64,000 bases of DNA from contig JAKQTP010000076.1 of the NCBI GenBank assembly GCA_029563035.1, positions 1 through 64,000 of the forward strand, in the 5' to 3' direction. The notes under the pieces are model-generated. The model was not told the origin of the DNA. It saw only the letters and a list, made by a program, of their open reading frames with translations, and did not search any database. Positions 55,490 through 64,000 of this stretch are shown piece after piece (the first letter of the stretch is position 1; each line of letters starts with the position of its first letter). Made by a program: the position numbers and the translations under genes. This stretch comes from an archaeon (lineage in GTDB: Archaea; Iainarchaeota; Iainarchaeia; CSSED10-239).

Positions 55490-56422
55490 ATGGCAATTGG
55501 ATCTTATGGGACAATAAGGGCGGCTGACGTATCGCCAGAAGATGTAGAAATTTTATATCATTTTACACCCGATAGAAAAACTAGTTCACCTGTTACATTA
55601 AGAACATTGAACGCAACGTCAATTTTAACACCTGTTTTTCATAATGCAGAAACGGCATTATCATCTGAATCCGATCGGCCACCTGTTGCAGATGTGGAAA
55701 TTCTAGGTGGTATGTATAATTTAAAATTAGAGTCCGAAGATTTTTCTGATTTGGGATACTATACATTACATTTAAGACCAAAACAAATCAGAACTATTAT
55801 TAGCGATTGTGGTGTGTTAGCATCATTACCATCGGTTAGGGGTCTTATAATTGATTTGTCTAATGTTGTTACGTCAGATAGAAATAAATTTTCACCACAA
55901 AATCTTGTTGGTTATCGTATAGAATATATTAATCCAACAGATAATAAAAAAATTCCTAATTTTTATCGAATGATAACATCGAATTTTTATTGTGAACCAA
56001 TTACAACTAATTTGGTAAATACAAGTCAAAAAGCTATTCGGTATAGGTATTCTGATAATGCAACGAATCTGATGTTTTTAACAATAACACCAAGTGCAGC
56101 CCCATCAACAAGACCGACAACAGTACCGTATATTGGCCAACCAAATCAAACGATTATTATATCTAATACATATTTTAATCCGACAACGATTGAAATTGAG
56201 ATGGTTGAACATGATATTTCAACGTTGGCGTATGCTCTTTATGGTAATCAGAGCAAGGCTATGTCAAGTGGTATTTATACCATTTATGATAAGAATAATA
56301 ATATTTATAAACAATTTAATTTATACGAAATTAAAGACGAATTTAATGAAACATTATACGAAATTAGAGAAAAAAGAGATGATATTGATGAATCATTAAA
56401 TTTTGATACAATTACAGAATAA
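55490..56422 (+). CDS. Unknown baseplate-associated protein (310 aa)
   Basis: A 310-aa protein starting MAIGSYGTIRAADVSPEDVE. It has a LRPKQIRTIISDCGVLASLP segment and a GLIIDLSNV strand, and a NQTIIISNTYFNPTTIEIEM beta region; the C-terminus is helical and acidic (NLYEIKDEFNETLYEIREK). It looks like a conserved virion component of large phages, of unknown function. Its stop codon overlaps the next start (TAATG), so translation is coupled to the giant downstream gene. Confidence 0.6.
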   Translation: MAIGSYGTIRAADVSPEDVEILYHFTPDRKTSSPVTLRTLNATSILTPVFHNAETALSSESDRPPVADVEILGGMYNLKLESEDFSDLGYYTLHLRPKQIRTIISDCGVLASLPSVRGLIIDLSNVVTSDRNKFSPQNLVGYRIEYINPTDNKKIPNFYRMITSNFYCEPITTNLVNTSQKAIRYRYSDNATNLMFLTITPSAAPSTRPTTVPYIGQPNQTIIISNTYFNPTTIEIEMVEHDISTLAYALYGNQSKAMSSGIYTIYDKNNNIYKQFNLYEIKDEFNETLYEIREKRDDIDESLNFDTITE

Positions 56423-59400
56423 TGGCACGTTACAAAGTACCTAGTCAAGCCGCAAGCGGCGCGGATTCATTTAGTGACGATTTAGTTGGTCGTCAAATTA
56501 CCGAAGGTTCAAGCCTAATGACAGGTACTAATTTTACTATTGAAAAAACCATACCTGAACGTAATACTAAAGAATTTCGAACACAACCATTTTCTGATTT
56601 TTTAACACTTGATGATATTGTTGACGAAAAGCATGTTATTGAGGATTTTGATAACACAAAAAAAGAAATCAAATTTAATAATGACAAAAAGAATGCAGAT
56701 CGTTCACTTTATGGTTCATTAAAACAGAGAATTAGGGTCGCTATTAATAATATTATTTCTAAGTATCCGGCAGCAATACAGGTTAATTCAACATTTATTG
56801 GTGGTGTTAATTATACTGCAGAGAATATAGTATATTCAAGTCAAACAAACACAACCGAATTTGATGTTCCATATAAATTAATATATAATCCTTTAGAAAT
56901 TATATTAAAAACACCAAAAAGTGGTATTTTACCAGAAACAGATAACAATATACGTAATTTTTATTCTTCCTTTACAAAGTATGTTATTGATTTAACTGGT
57001 GAAACTTTTAATATTATATCGTATTCTGAACCCGATTCAAATAATAGAATAACATTAAGGGTTGATGGTAATTGTTTTAATGGATATTCTGCATTTACCA
57101 AAAACTATCTTATTAGGCCAACAGATGGAATTGTTGAAAATTTTTATGAACAATTAGATGATCTTGAGCGGGTTTTAATTAATAGAGAAACAAATCCAAA
57201 ATTTACTGCTGCGTTTAATGTACCAAGGGATAGTAGTGATGGTTCATCAACTGAAACTGTTACTATAAATGTAAATTGGCCAATATCTAATGACGGTTGG
57301 AACATATCAATTGTTGGTTTATTATTTGATTATTATATAGATAAGATAAGTTCTTTGGCTGATGAAGTCGATAATTATAAATCTAATTTAATTGTTAGAT
57401 TTTTAACATCACCTCAATTATATGAATTTGATACGGATGATAAAAAAATCGAAGCCGTTTTCCAAATTTATGGTCGGGCATTTGATAATGTGAAAAAATT
57501 TATTGATAACATTGCGTATATGAGAAATGTAAGCTACGATGGTATCAATAATGTTCCTGATATTTTATTAAAAAACCTAGCTGAAACATTAGGATTATCA
57601 ACAATAAATTTATTCACTGAAAAAACACTTGAAGAGTCACTTTATACGCGACACGACACTCAATATGATGGTGTTTCATTAGGAACTAATTTGATTGAGG
57701 CCGAATATGAATTTTATAGAAGAATATTAGTTAATCTGGCGTTTCTTTATAAATCAAAAGGAACTAGAACAGCAATTGAATTTTTCTTAAAATTTATTGG
57801 TGCACCGGAGCCAATGATTAGATTGGATGAATATGTTTATAAAGTTGATGGATCACTTCCATCGCAAACAATCGAAGACGATATTAGAAATGTAATTCAG
57901 AGTCAGGTGTCGTCTAGTGTGATGACATGGGATGAAAATCTTTCTGGTTATACATTAACGCGGTTTTCGGGTGAGACGAGATTAACGAGAGACAAATATC
58001 CGGTTGATGAAGACACTGGATTTCCAAGAGGTATTGAATATCCTGATGGCTCGATGTTTTTTCAAAAAGGTGCGGGGTGGTATAAACGAACACTACATCA
58101 CAGATCATCAGAGGTGATTGATTATGATAATTCCAATTTAACTGGACGAACCAAAGTAATTAAAACCAAACCCACCCCATTTACATATGGGGAAGATTAT
58201 TTCGATGTTTATAGACAACTTCCAGGATTAAATTATGGGTATTCGTTAGTTTCCAATGTTGATAATAAAAAAATTGAGTTAGTAGATGATGAGGCAATAT
58301 CAAGGTTAACATTAAATAGAAAAAATGTTAATGTGTTTTTGTCTGCCGATAGAGCAATTGATTATGACATATATCGAAAATCCAGAGATTTAATGTTGAA
58401 TTTTGGTGTGTTAACACCACAAACAGGGGTAACATTTGCTGAATTTTTGAGTAATGTAACAAATGACATTATAAGTAATTCCCATGTTGTTAAATATCAG
58501 AATACATATGATAGTCTATTGAGAGTATATTGGGCTTATCAGAACCAAAAATTATTTACACCATATAACTATATTTCGGTAAATGAATTTATTAACAGAT
58601 TAAGTCCATATTGGGTTGATATTATCGAACAATTTATTCCTGCAACAACATTATGGCTGGGTGGAAATTTAATTGAAAATAGTATATTCAATAGATCAAA
58701 ATACAAACATAAAAGACCAGTGGGGTCGACAGCATATATTGAAGTTTTATATCCTGATTTTGAAACAGTAATCGTTGAAGATCTAAGAACATTTATAGGC
58801 GGTGGAACTGTAGATAATACTAGTTATGAAAGTTATTTTAGGGGTTTAACATCGTTTTATGGTGTTTCATATACAATTACATTAGAGATTAATGGAACTG
58901 TTTATAGTAGACAAACAGGTAATTTAAGAACATTCACCGGATTTACACCAACAAGTCCGTGTACAAGGTTAACACCAACAACAGAATCAATACCTCTTAT
59001 ATGTGATTATGTGGGAAGTACTTTATTTAGTGAGATTAACGCAATTGAAAATATGCGAGATGAGTGGAAAGATATAGTTAATACGTTAGTCGAAGAAATA
59101 AGTACCGATGAAAATAGTGAATATACGGTAACTGCAGTGTATTGCAATACACCGGATAATGTAGAATACGTCGCATTTACTGTCACACCAAAAGATAACA
59201 CTCGTATAATCGAATCGTTTGATTATTACTTTACACCATCATATGGCTTATATCATGATGAAACCAATATGGAGGCAAGAGTTGAACCTATTAACACATT
59301 AATTTTTAGTGGTGATAGTAATTGTGAGTTATATACTGATATTAACATATTAACAAACATATATGGCTATATACCAACAATTGTGGGTGATGAAAGTGGC

Positions 59401-62400
59401 AATAGTATGCCGGCATATATACAATTTAATTGTGATGAACCCATTAATGTTCTTCCGATGCAATCTGAATGTAGTTATTCGATTAGTGGTTTTAGTGAGA
59501 CAAGTTCACATGAATTAATTTTATCAGATGCGGCAAACACCGAAGTTCACTTGAAAATTAACGGATTACAATACGTTGTTACAGACTGGACGGATACTTT
59601 GAGTGGATTTACGGCATGGCCAAAAGTTGAATATCGGCCAAGTTATGATTACGGACTAAAAAAAGGTACATATGTGTTAAAGGTGAATGGTGGTGGTGTA
59701 CCTACTACATACCAAGAACTTGAAGTAGCGATAAGTAATGGTAATATTATCGAAGAGTTAGTTGAAAATATTGTGAGCGGTGATACATTATTATCAATGA
59801 CATTAAAATCCGCGTCAGAACTTACCGCGTCACAGTTTCAACTAGCCCCTGTTAATGGTTATCAATTTGCTTTTGACTATCGTTTTGTTAGTATTGAAAA
59901 TATTGTATGTTTTAGCTCAATTAAAACGTATTTAATTAATAATAAATTTAAGGTTTTACCAACAAGTAAAGTTTTGGTTTATAGTGTAATCGAATGTGTT
60001 CGTCCATCGTTTCTTTTTAAATATCCCGAAGATTTGTACGTAGAAGTAAGTGGTTCAACAAGCGCAGAATATTTGATTACTGAAACAGGCTTTCCAATTA
60101 AAGTAACATCAGTTGAATTTACTAATTGTGATGTTCATGACATTTATTATCAATTAAATACACACGAAGATACGAGTAATGTTGTGTTATTTGATGGTAT
60201 GTTAACTGGTGATGATAAAATAATTGTATCGTATGTTAAAGAAGATATCACCATTTTTGATTTTCAATTACGTCAGTACTGTATAGATTCTGCTCGTGGT
60301 GTTGATGAGGACCATCCATTAAATAGTTTAACAAATAGACCATCAACGTTTACTGGGTGGTGTTATAATGGCATTCCACCAACACCTTCAGCAACTCCAG
60401 TAATAAGTCCGTCAAATACACCGATGGTGACTAGAACACCAACTACAACACCCGTAATAGTTTCATCTACTTTATCAGTAACGAGCACACCAAGTGCATC
60501 ACTAGTTCTTTCAGCAACACCAACGGTAACACCTAGTGTTACGTTTAGTGGTGTTCCATCCGTCACGCCAAGTATTTCGGTTAGTAGAACGCCAACAATA
60601 ACACCTAGTGTTACGTTTAGTGGTGTTCCATCCGTCACGCCAAGTATTTCGGTTAGTAGAACGCCAACTATAACACCTAGTATTTCGGTTAGTAGAACGC
60701 CAACTATATCAGTATCGAATACTCCTGGTGTATCTATAACACCATCAATAAGTGTTAGTCCTAGTATTTCAGTTAGTAGAACACCAACCAGAACACCTAG
60801 TATTTCAGTTAGTAGAACACCAACACCTACTATTAGTGTTTCATTATCGCAAGTACCATCTGTCACGCCTAGTATTTCAATTAGTAGAACACCAACAAGG
60901 ACACCAAGTATAACAATTAGTAGAACACCGAGTGCGACAATACCGATGTACACTGCTTGTGGTACATATAGTTTAGGGTTAAATGGTGTTAGTGGTGGTT
61001 CTTTTTTAAGTGCTGGTGTTTTAACAGGAACAACAACACCAACAGATTATATGGTTGAATGGAGATTGAATTCGACTTCAGGAACTGTAGTCTTTACGAC
61101 GGGTTCACGTTATGAGTATGATGTTGCAATTCAAAGAGAACATCCATTTGTTGATGAAATTGTCGAGTCAGGAACGTTATATCCGGTGATAAGAAAGATA
61201 TTAATTGGTGGATACACCTATACACCAACTTATGAATCCGGAAATAGATTAAGTTCGGATTTATTAACTTGCTTACCGTCAGTGGTTATTACACCAATAA
61301 CATGTGATAGTACATATGGTGTTGATCCAGATAATGTTTATCCGTTTAATTTAATTTATGAAAACAAAAATGATGGTGGATTAAATAAATCAAGAATATT
61401 CACATATCAATTATATAATGATACCAAATATATGGCGGTTGAATTTTTTGGTTTTGAAGTTTCTGAACAATTAAAAATATATTATTGTACAACAAACAAT
61501 CCAAATGGAACTTTAATTGAAAATTGGGTTCATGGTTTATATTATACGGGTAGTACTCATTTAACTACTTATGTGTATTTAAGAACATCAATTTATAGTG
61601 GTATGTCTTGGAATGGTGGTGGTTTGTATCCAGTTAATTATCCAACAAATCCTCGAATTGCATATATAAATTATTCAAATTGTAATCCATTAAGATTTGT
61701 TTTTAAAATGACAGATTTTACGTGGACTAACGGTGATTATTTAAAATTTGAAATTATTGGTAGTGTATTTGAACCAGACAAAATAAACACGAACTGGAGA
61801 CTTAGACTTGATTGTGTTGACGAACTTGATGTGTTGTCATGTGATTATAATCTTAGTAGTGATGTAAATAAAATAAATTCAACACCGATAATGGTTTATT
61901 CGGGAGATCCTGAATGTAATTATATTGTTTATTATAACACGTTATCAGGTTATACACTACCAGACAGAACGAATCCAAATACTCCATGGATGCATAGATA
62001 CATAACATCTAATATTCTTTCATCTGGAAATTCTATTGGTGGATTTGAAAATACACAAATTGGAATATTATGTCCTTGGAAAATATCATCTGCCTATTCT
62101 TTAGTAATATATAACACAGGATATAATACCTGTATGAATATGGCTGCGGGGCAAACAATTACAATCACAAAAGACACAACATCAATAACATTTACATTTA
62201 GTGATATTGCTGATTTTAATGATGCACAAAGTGATTATTCACAAATAACTGGTTCTACAGAATGGGCAACATGGGCTTCATATCCCGATACGAATGTGAG
62301 TTATTATGGTTATTATAGAATAATGTCGAGAATAGCTTCGTCATGTGGTGATGACTATGTTGATATTGATTGGTGTTTCTTTAGAACAGCACCTGTAGTG

Positions 62401-64000
62401 TTTAATTCAGTTAATAAAACAATGAATATTGTGTTTGTAATTCCAACAAACAATATAACACCAACACAATGTGATAATAGTTATCAGATGGTTAATTCTG
62501 TAATAACTATGTTAACACAGACAAAAAATAGAGTTATACCTACCGGATTAAATGTTACATCTTGTAGGTATGAAGGGCTTTTAATAGCATATCGTCTTAC
62601 TAAAATTACATCACAAACAAATCCAACAGCACGCCGTTATAGAATAACAACAATAGAAGATGTGTTTGTAAATGGTTTATGTGATTTGTCAAATTATGGT
62701 TTTTGTAAGGGTATTGACACTGGTTATCCGACAGCTTGGGTGATGTATAAATTTTATGATAGAATTAGATTTGGTGATGTTTCCACACATGAAACACGAA
62801 TGAATACATGGTGTCTCGATAGGGCTAAGGGATTACGAACAGATAATTGTAATGATTTTGGTGAAAGTAATTGGGAAACTGTGTATTGTGCATCGGGTTC
62901 AACACCATCACCAAGTATAACTCCGAGTGCATCAACACCAACACCAAGTGGGGCTGGTGTATATCAATATGATATTGTGACACACACCACACACGCTTCT
63001 AGTGATGGTGCTTGTGCGTCTATGAATCTTCCTGATGATACAATTTATATGGCAACATCTTCACCCATTATTGGATATTATGCATATAGTGATGCGGCAT
63101 TGTCGTTTCCTTTCCAAGGTGATCAACGCTGGTATTACACAAAAAGTAATACTATTGAATATGCAGTACAAATAATGATTGATGGTTATATAAATGATGT
63201 GGTTAATTGTAGTACAACATTACCAACACCATCACCTACCATATCTTTAAGTAAAACACCGTTTCCGTCACGATCTATAACACCAACACCATCACCTACG
63301 ATATCATTTTCTAGAACACCTAGTACGACACCAACAAAGGCTATTGTTGCTGTAACAAATAATGCTAGCATACCATTGATTGAGAATGTTATGGTAAATG
63401 ATGGATCAATTTCTTCTAGTGGTTTTCCGTTGAGTTATTTAGATACTTTAACAGGAACTACATCAAATTTGGGTTCACAGAATATTGATGTTTATATTTC
63501 ATATTGGGATGGTGGTTCTAATTATATTAAATTTATTGATAGCAATAATATTACACATTATAGTTCACTAGTTGGTAGTTCACCATATGGAGAAATAACA
63601 CACACACTTTCTAGTGTTTATATTTCATTATCTAGGCCGATTATACTTTCGTTGGAAGATGGAACACCGCCGGCACCTAGTTCTACACCAAGTGTCACAA
63701 GAACTATTACACGCACACCAAGTTCTAGTAGTGGTGCTAGCCCAACACCATCACGAACAGTAACACCAACACCAACACCAAGTCCATTTGGCCCGACAAT
63801 TAATGTTGTTAATGCCGGAACATACAGTATTACTAATATACAAGTAAATAATATAACAATACCAGATATTAATTTTCCAATTTTATCATCACAGTCAGCC
63901 ATTGGGCACACAACAGTTTATAGTACTAGTACATCAATTACAGTCACATTAAGTCAGGGTTCATTTGGGGAAAGTATAACAGTAAATAATGATTGTCAAG
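56422..64000 (+). CDS. Giant tail/adhesin protein, 3' end outside the window
   Basis: The frame is open from ATG 56422 to the window end, at least 2526 codons. Near residues 328-455 is a phage tail protein I-like segment (FYRRILVNLAFLYKSKGTRT, then AIEFFLKFIG), as in P2 gpI-type baseplate proteins that carry fibres. The middle has several beta domains. Ser/Thr/Pro repeats occur at about residues 1319-1511, 2161-2177, 2266-2306 and 2414-2454, separating beta modules, two of which resemble a module in the 1702-aa protein. I infer a baseplate-anchored, modular adhesin. The start overlaps the previous stop (TAATG). Confidence 0.7.
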   Translation, partial: MARYKVPSQAASGADSFSDDLVGRQITEGSSLMTGTNFTIEKTIPERNTKEFRTQPFSDFLTLDDIVDEKHVIEDFDNTKKEIKFNNDKKNADRSLYGSLKQRIRVAINNIISKYPAAIQVNSTFIGGVNYTAENIVYSSQTNTTEFDVPYKLIYNPLEIILKTPKSGILPETDNNIRNFYSSFTKYVIDLTGETFNIISYSEPDSNNRITLRVDGNCFNGYSAFTKNYLIRPTDGIVENFYEQLDDLERVLINRETNPKFTAAFNVPRDSSDGSSTETVTINVNWPISNDGWNISIVGLLFDYYIDKISSLADEVDNYKSNLIVRFLTSPQLYEFDTDDKKIEAVFQIYGRAFDNVKKFIDNIAYMRNVSYDGINNVPDILLKNLAETLGLSTINLFTEKTLEESLYTRHDTQYDGVSLGTNLIEAEYEFYRRILVNLAFLYKSKGTRTAIEFFLKFIGAPEPMIRLDEYVYKVDGSLPSQTIEDDIRNVIQSQVSSSVMTWDENLSGYTLTRFSGETRLTRDKYPVDEDTGFPRGIEYPDGSMFFQKGAGWYKRTLHHRSSEVIDYDNSNLTGRTKVIKTKPTPFTYGEDYFDVYRQLPGLNYGYSLVSNVDNKKIELVDDEAISRLTLNRKNVNVFLSADRAIDYDIYRKSRDLMLNFGVLTPQTGVTFAEFLSNVTNDIISNSHVVKYQNTYDSLLRVYWAYQNQKLFTPYNYISVNEFINRLSPYWVDIIEQFIPATTLWLGGNLIENSIFNRSKYKHKRPVGSTAYIEVLYPDFETVIVEDLRTFIGGGTVDNTSYESYFRGLTSFYGVSYTITLEINGTVYSRQTGNLRTFTGFTPTSPCTRLTPTTESIPLICDYVGSTLFSEINAIENMRDEWKDIVNTLVEEISTDENSEYTVTAVYCNTPDNVEYVAFTVTPKDNTRIIESFDYYFTPSYGLYHDETNMEARVEPINTLIFSGDSNCELYTDINILTNIYGYIPTIVGDESGNSMPAYIQFNCDEPINVLPMQSECSYSISGFSETSSHELILSDAANTEVHLKINGLQYVVTDWTDTLSGFTAWPKVEYRPSYDYGLKKGTYVLKVNGGGVPTTYQELEVAISNGNIIEELVENIVSGDTLLSMTLKSASELTASQFQLAPVNGYQFAFDYRFVSIENIVCFSSIKTYLINNKFKVLPTSKVLVYSVIECVRPSFLFKYPEDLYVEVSGSTSAEYLITETGFPIKVTSVEFTNCDVHDIYYQLNTHEDTSNVVLFDGMLTGDDKIIVSYVKEDITIFDFQLRQYCIDSARGVDEDHPLNSLTNRPSTFTGWCYNGIPPTPSATPVISPSNTPMVTRTPTTTPVIVSSTLSVTSTPSASLVLSATPTVTPSVTFSGVPSVTPSISVSRTPTITPSVTFSGVPSVTPSISVSRTPTITPSISVSRTPTISVSNTPGVSITPSISVSPSISVSRTPTRTPSISVSRTPTPTISVSLSQVPSVTPSISISRTPTRTPSITISRTPSATIPMYTACGTYSLGLNGVSGGSFLSAGVLTGTTTPTDYMVEWRLNSTSGTVVFTTGSRYEYDVAIQREHPFVDEIVESGTLYPVIRKILIGGYTYTPTYESGNRLSSDLLTCLPSVVITPITCDSTYGVDPDNVYPFNLIYENKNDGGLNKSRIFTYQLYNDTKYMAVEFFGFEVSEQLKIYYCTTNNPNGTLIENWVHGLYYTGSTHLTTYVYLRTSIYSGMSWNGGGLYPVNYPTNPRIAYINYSNCNPLRFVFKMTDFTWTNGDYLKFEIIGSVFEPDKINTNWRLRLDCVDELDVLSCDYNLSSDVNKINSTPIMVYSGDPECNYIVYYNTLSGYTLPDRTNPNTPWMHRYITSNILSSGNSIGGFENTQIGILCPWKISSAYSLVIYNTGYNTCMNMAAGQTITITKDTTSITFTFSDIADFNDAQSDYSQITGSTEWATWASYPDTNVSYYGYYRIMSRIASSCGDDYVDIDWCFFRTAPVVFNSVNKTMNIVFVIPTNNITPTQCDNSYQMVNSVITMLTQTKNRVIPTGLNVTSCRYEGLLIAYRLTKITSQTNPTARRYRITTIEDVFVNGLCDLSNYGFCKGIDTGYPTAWVMYKFYDRIRFGDVSTHETRMNTWCLDRAKGLRTDNCNDFGESNWETVYCASGSTPSPSITPSASTPTPSGAGVYQYDIVTHTTHASSDGACASMNLPDDTIYMATSSPIIGYYAYSDAALSFPFQGDQRWYYTKSNTIEYAVQIMIDGYINDVVNCSTTLPTPSPTISLSKTPFPSRSITPTPSPTISFSRTPSTTPTKAIVAVTNNASIPLIENVMVNDGSISSSGFPLSYLDTLTGTTSNLGSQNIDVYISYWDGGSNYIKFIDSNNITHYSSLVGSSPYGEITHTLSSVYISLSRPIILSLEDGTPPAPSSTPSVTRTITRTPSSSSGASPTPSRTVTPTPTPSPFGPTINVVNAGTYSITNIQVNNITIPDINFPILSSQSAIGHTTVYSTSTSITVTLSQGSFGESITVNNDCQ
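60379..60957 (+). repeat. Ser/Thr/Pro-rich repeat tract with a 72-bp tandem duplication
   Basis: The longest linker of the giant gene. Units such as TPSISVSRTPTRTPS repeat many times. A 72-bp unit is duplicated almost perfectly (60527-60598 and 60599-60670), followed by a 36-bp partial copy (60671-60706). An antisense ORF over this tract (60363-60953) is an artefact of the repeat. Confidence 0.85.

Noticed and set aside
60363..60953. Minus-strand ORF of 196 aa over the Ser/Thr/Pro tract, very hydrophobic (LLIVILGVLVGVL-type repeats)
   Set aside because: It is the antisense of the in-frame repeat tract, with the same periodicity. It has no leader, promoter or independent conservation, and it lies inside a much longer real gene.
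1..64000. Nucleus-forming jumbo phage type
   Set aside because: No chimallin-like or phage RNA polymerase genes are seen; the tail and replication genes are T4-like.
1..64000. tRNA or rRNA genes
   Set aside because: I found no cloverleaf-like or CCA-ending structure by reading; small ones could be missed.

Overview
The window is a contiguous piece of a large, AT-rich, contractile-tailed (T4-like) bacteriophage genome. Most genes lie on the + strand and are tightly packed, with frequent ATGA or TAATG overlaps. Ordinary stop codons are used and I saw no tRNA gene. Leaders are A/T-rich and I saw no convincing Shine-Dalgarno sequences. Two or three promoters match the Bacteroidota pattern (TTTG, about 20 bp, TAnnTTTG), so the host is most likely a member of the Bacteroidota. 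That is an inference from promoters and leaders, not from a host gene.

Layout. (1) 1-8.6 kb, mostly minus strand: the end of an unknown + strand gene, a family B DNA polymerase with an intein in motif C, a gp13-like neck protein, a 70-aa protein, and an SNF2-type helicase with an intein in its Walker A motif. (2) 8.6-24.7 kb: neck and tail genes in T4-like order. These are gp14-like neck, a zinc metalloprotease, gp15-like tail terminator, gp18-like sheath, gp19-like tube, a free-standing homing endonuclease, a gp26-like assembly protein with a candidate +1 frameshift extension, a probable tape measure, a 1602-aa baseplate protein and a gp53-like wedge protein. (3) 24.7-31.4 kb: a 1928-aa baseplate hub candidate and two small or linker-rich proteins. 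(4) 31.5-39.4 kb: a replication cassette of gp32-like SSB, UvsX/RecA, 5' nuclease, a small unknown, DnaB-type helicase and class II ribonucleotide reductase, with clear terminators, followed by three small ORFs. (5) 40.3-64 kb: baseplate wedge genes (gp25, a kinase-like protein, gp6, a gp7 candidate), then very large adhesin or fibre-like proteins joined by Ser/Thr/Pro repeats. The last of these runs off the end of the window.

How it fits together. Structural transcription units mostly start a short distance downstream of a recurring TATTTAT box, a good candidate late promoter. DNA polymerase, the 70-aa gene and a small membrane protein instead have host-like TTTG/TATATTTG promoters, which suggests early or middle expression. 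A 55-aa ribbon-helix-helix protein sits just upstream of the sheath operon on the other strand and could be a regulator. The polymerase, helicase, SSB, recombinase, nuclease and reductase form a replication and recombination set. The neck, tube and sheath genes build the tail, and the proteins after 43 kb probably form the host-contact surface.

The most unusual points are a helicase intein that looks like class 3 (Gly1, block F Cys, Thr-His-Asn end), a candidate +1 frameshift in the tail assembly gene, a kinase-like protein between gp25 and gp6, a palindromic repeat array between sheath and tube genes, and shared recombinogenic Ser/Thr/Pro repeats in three neighbouring giant proteins.
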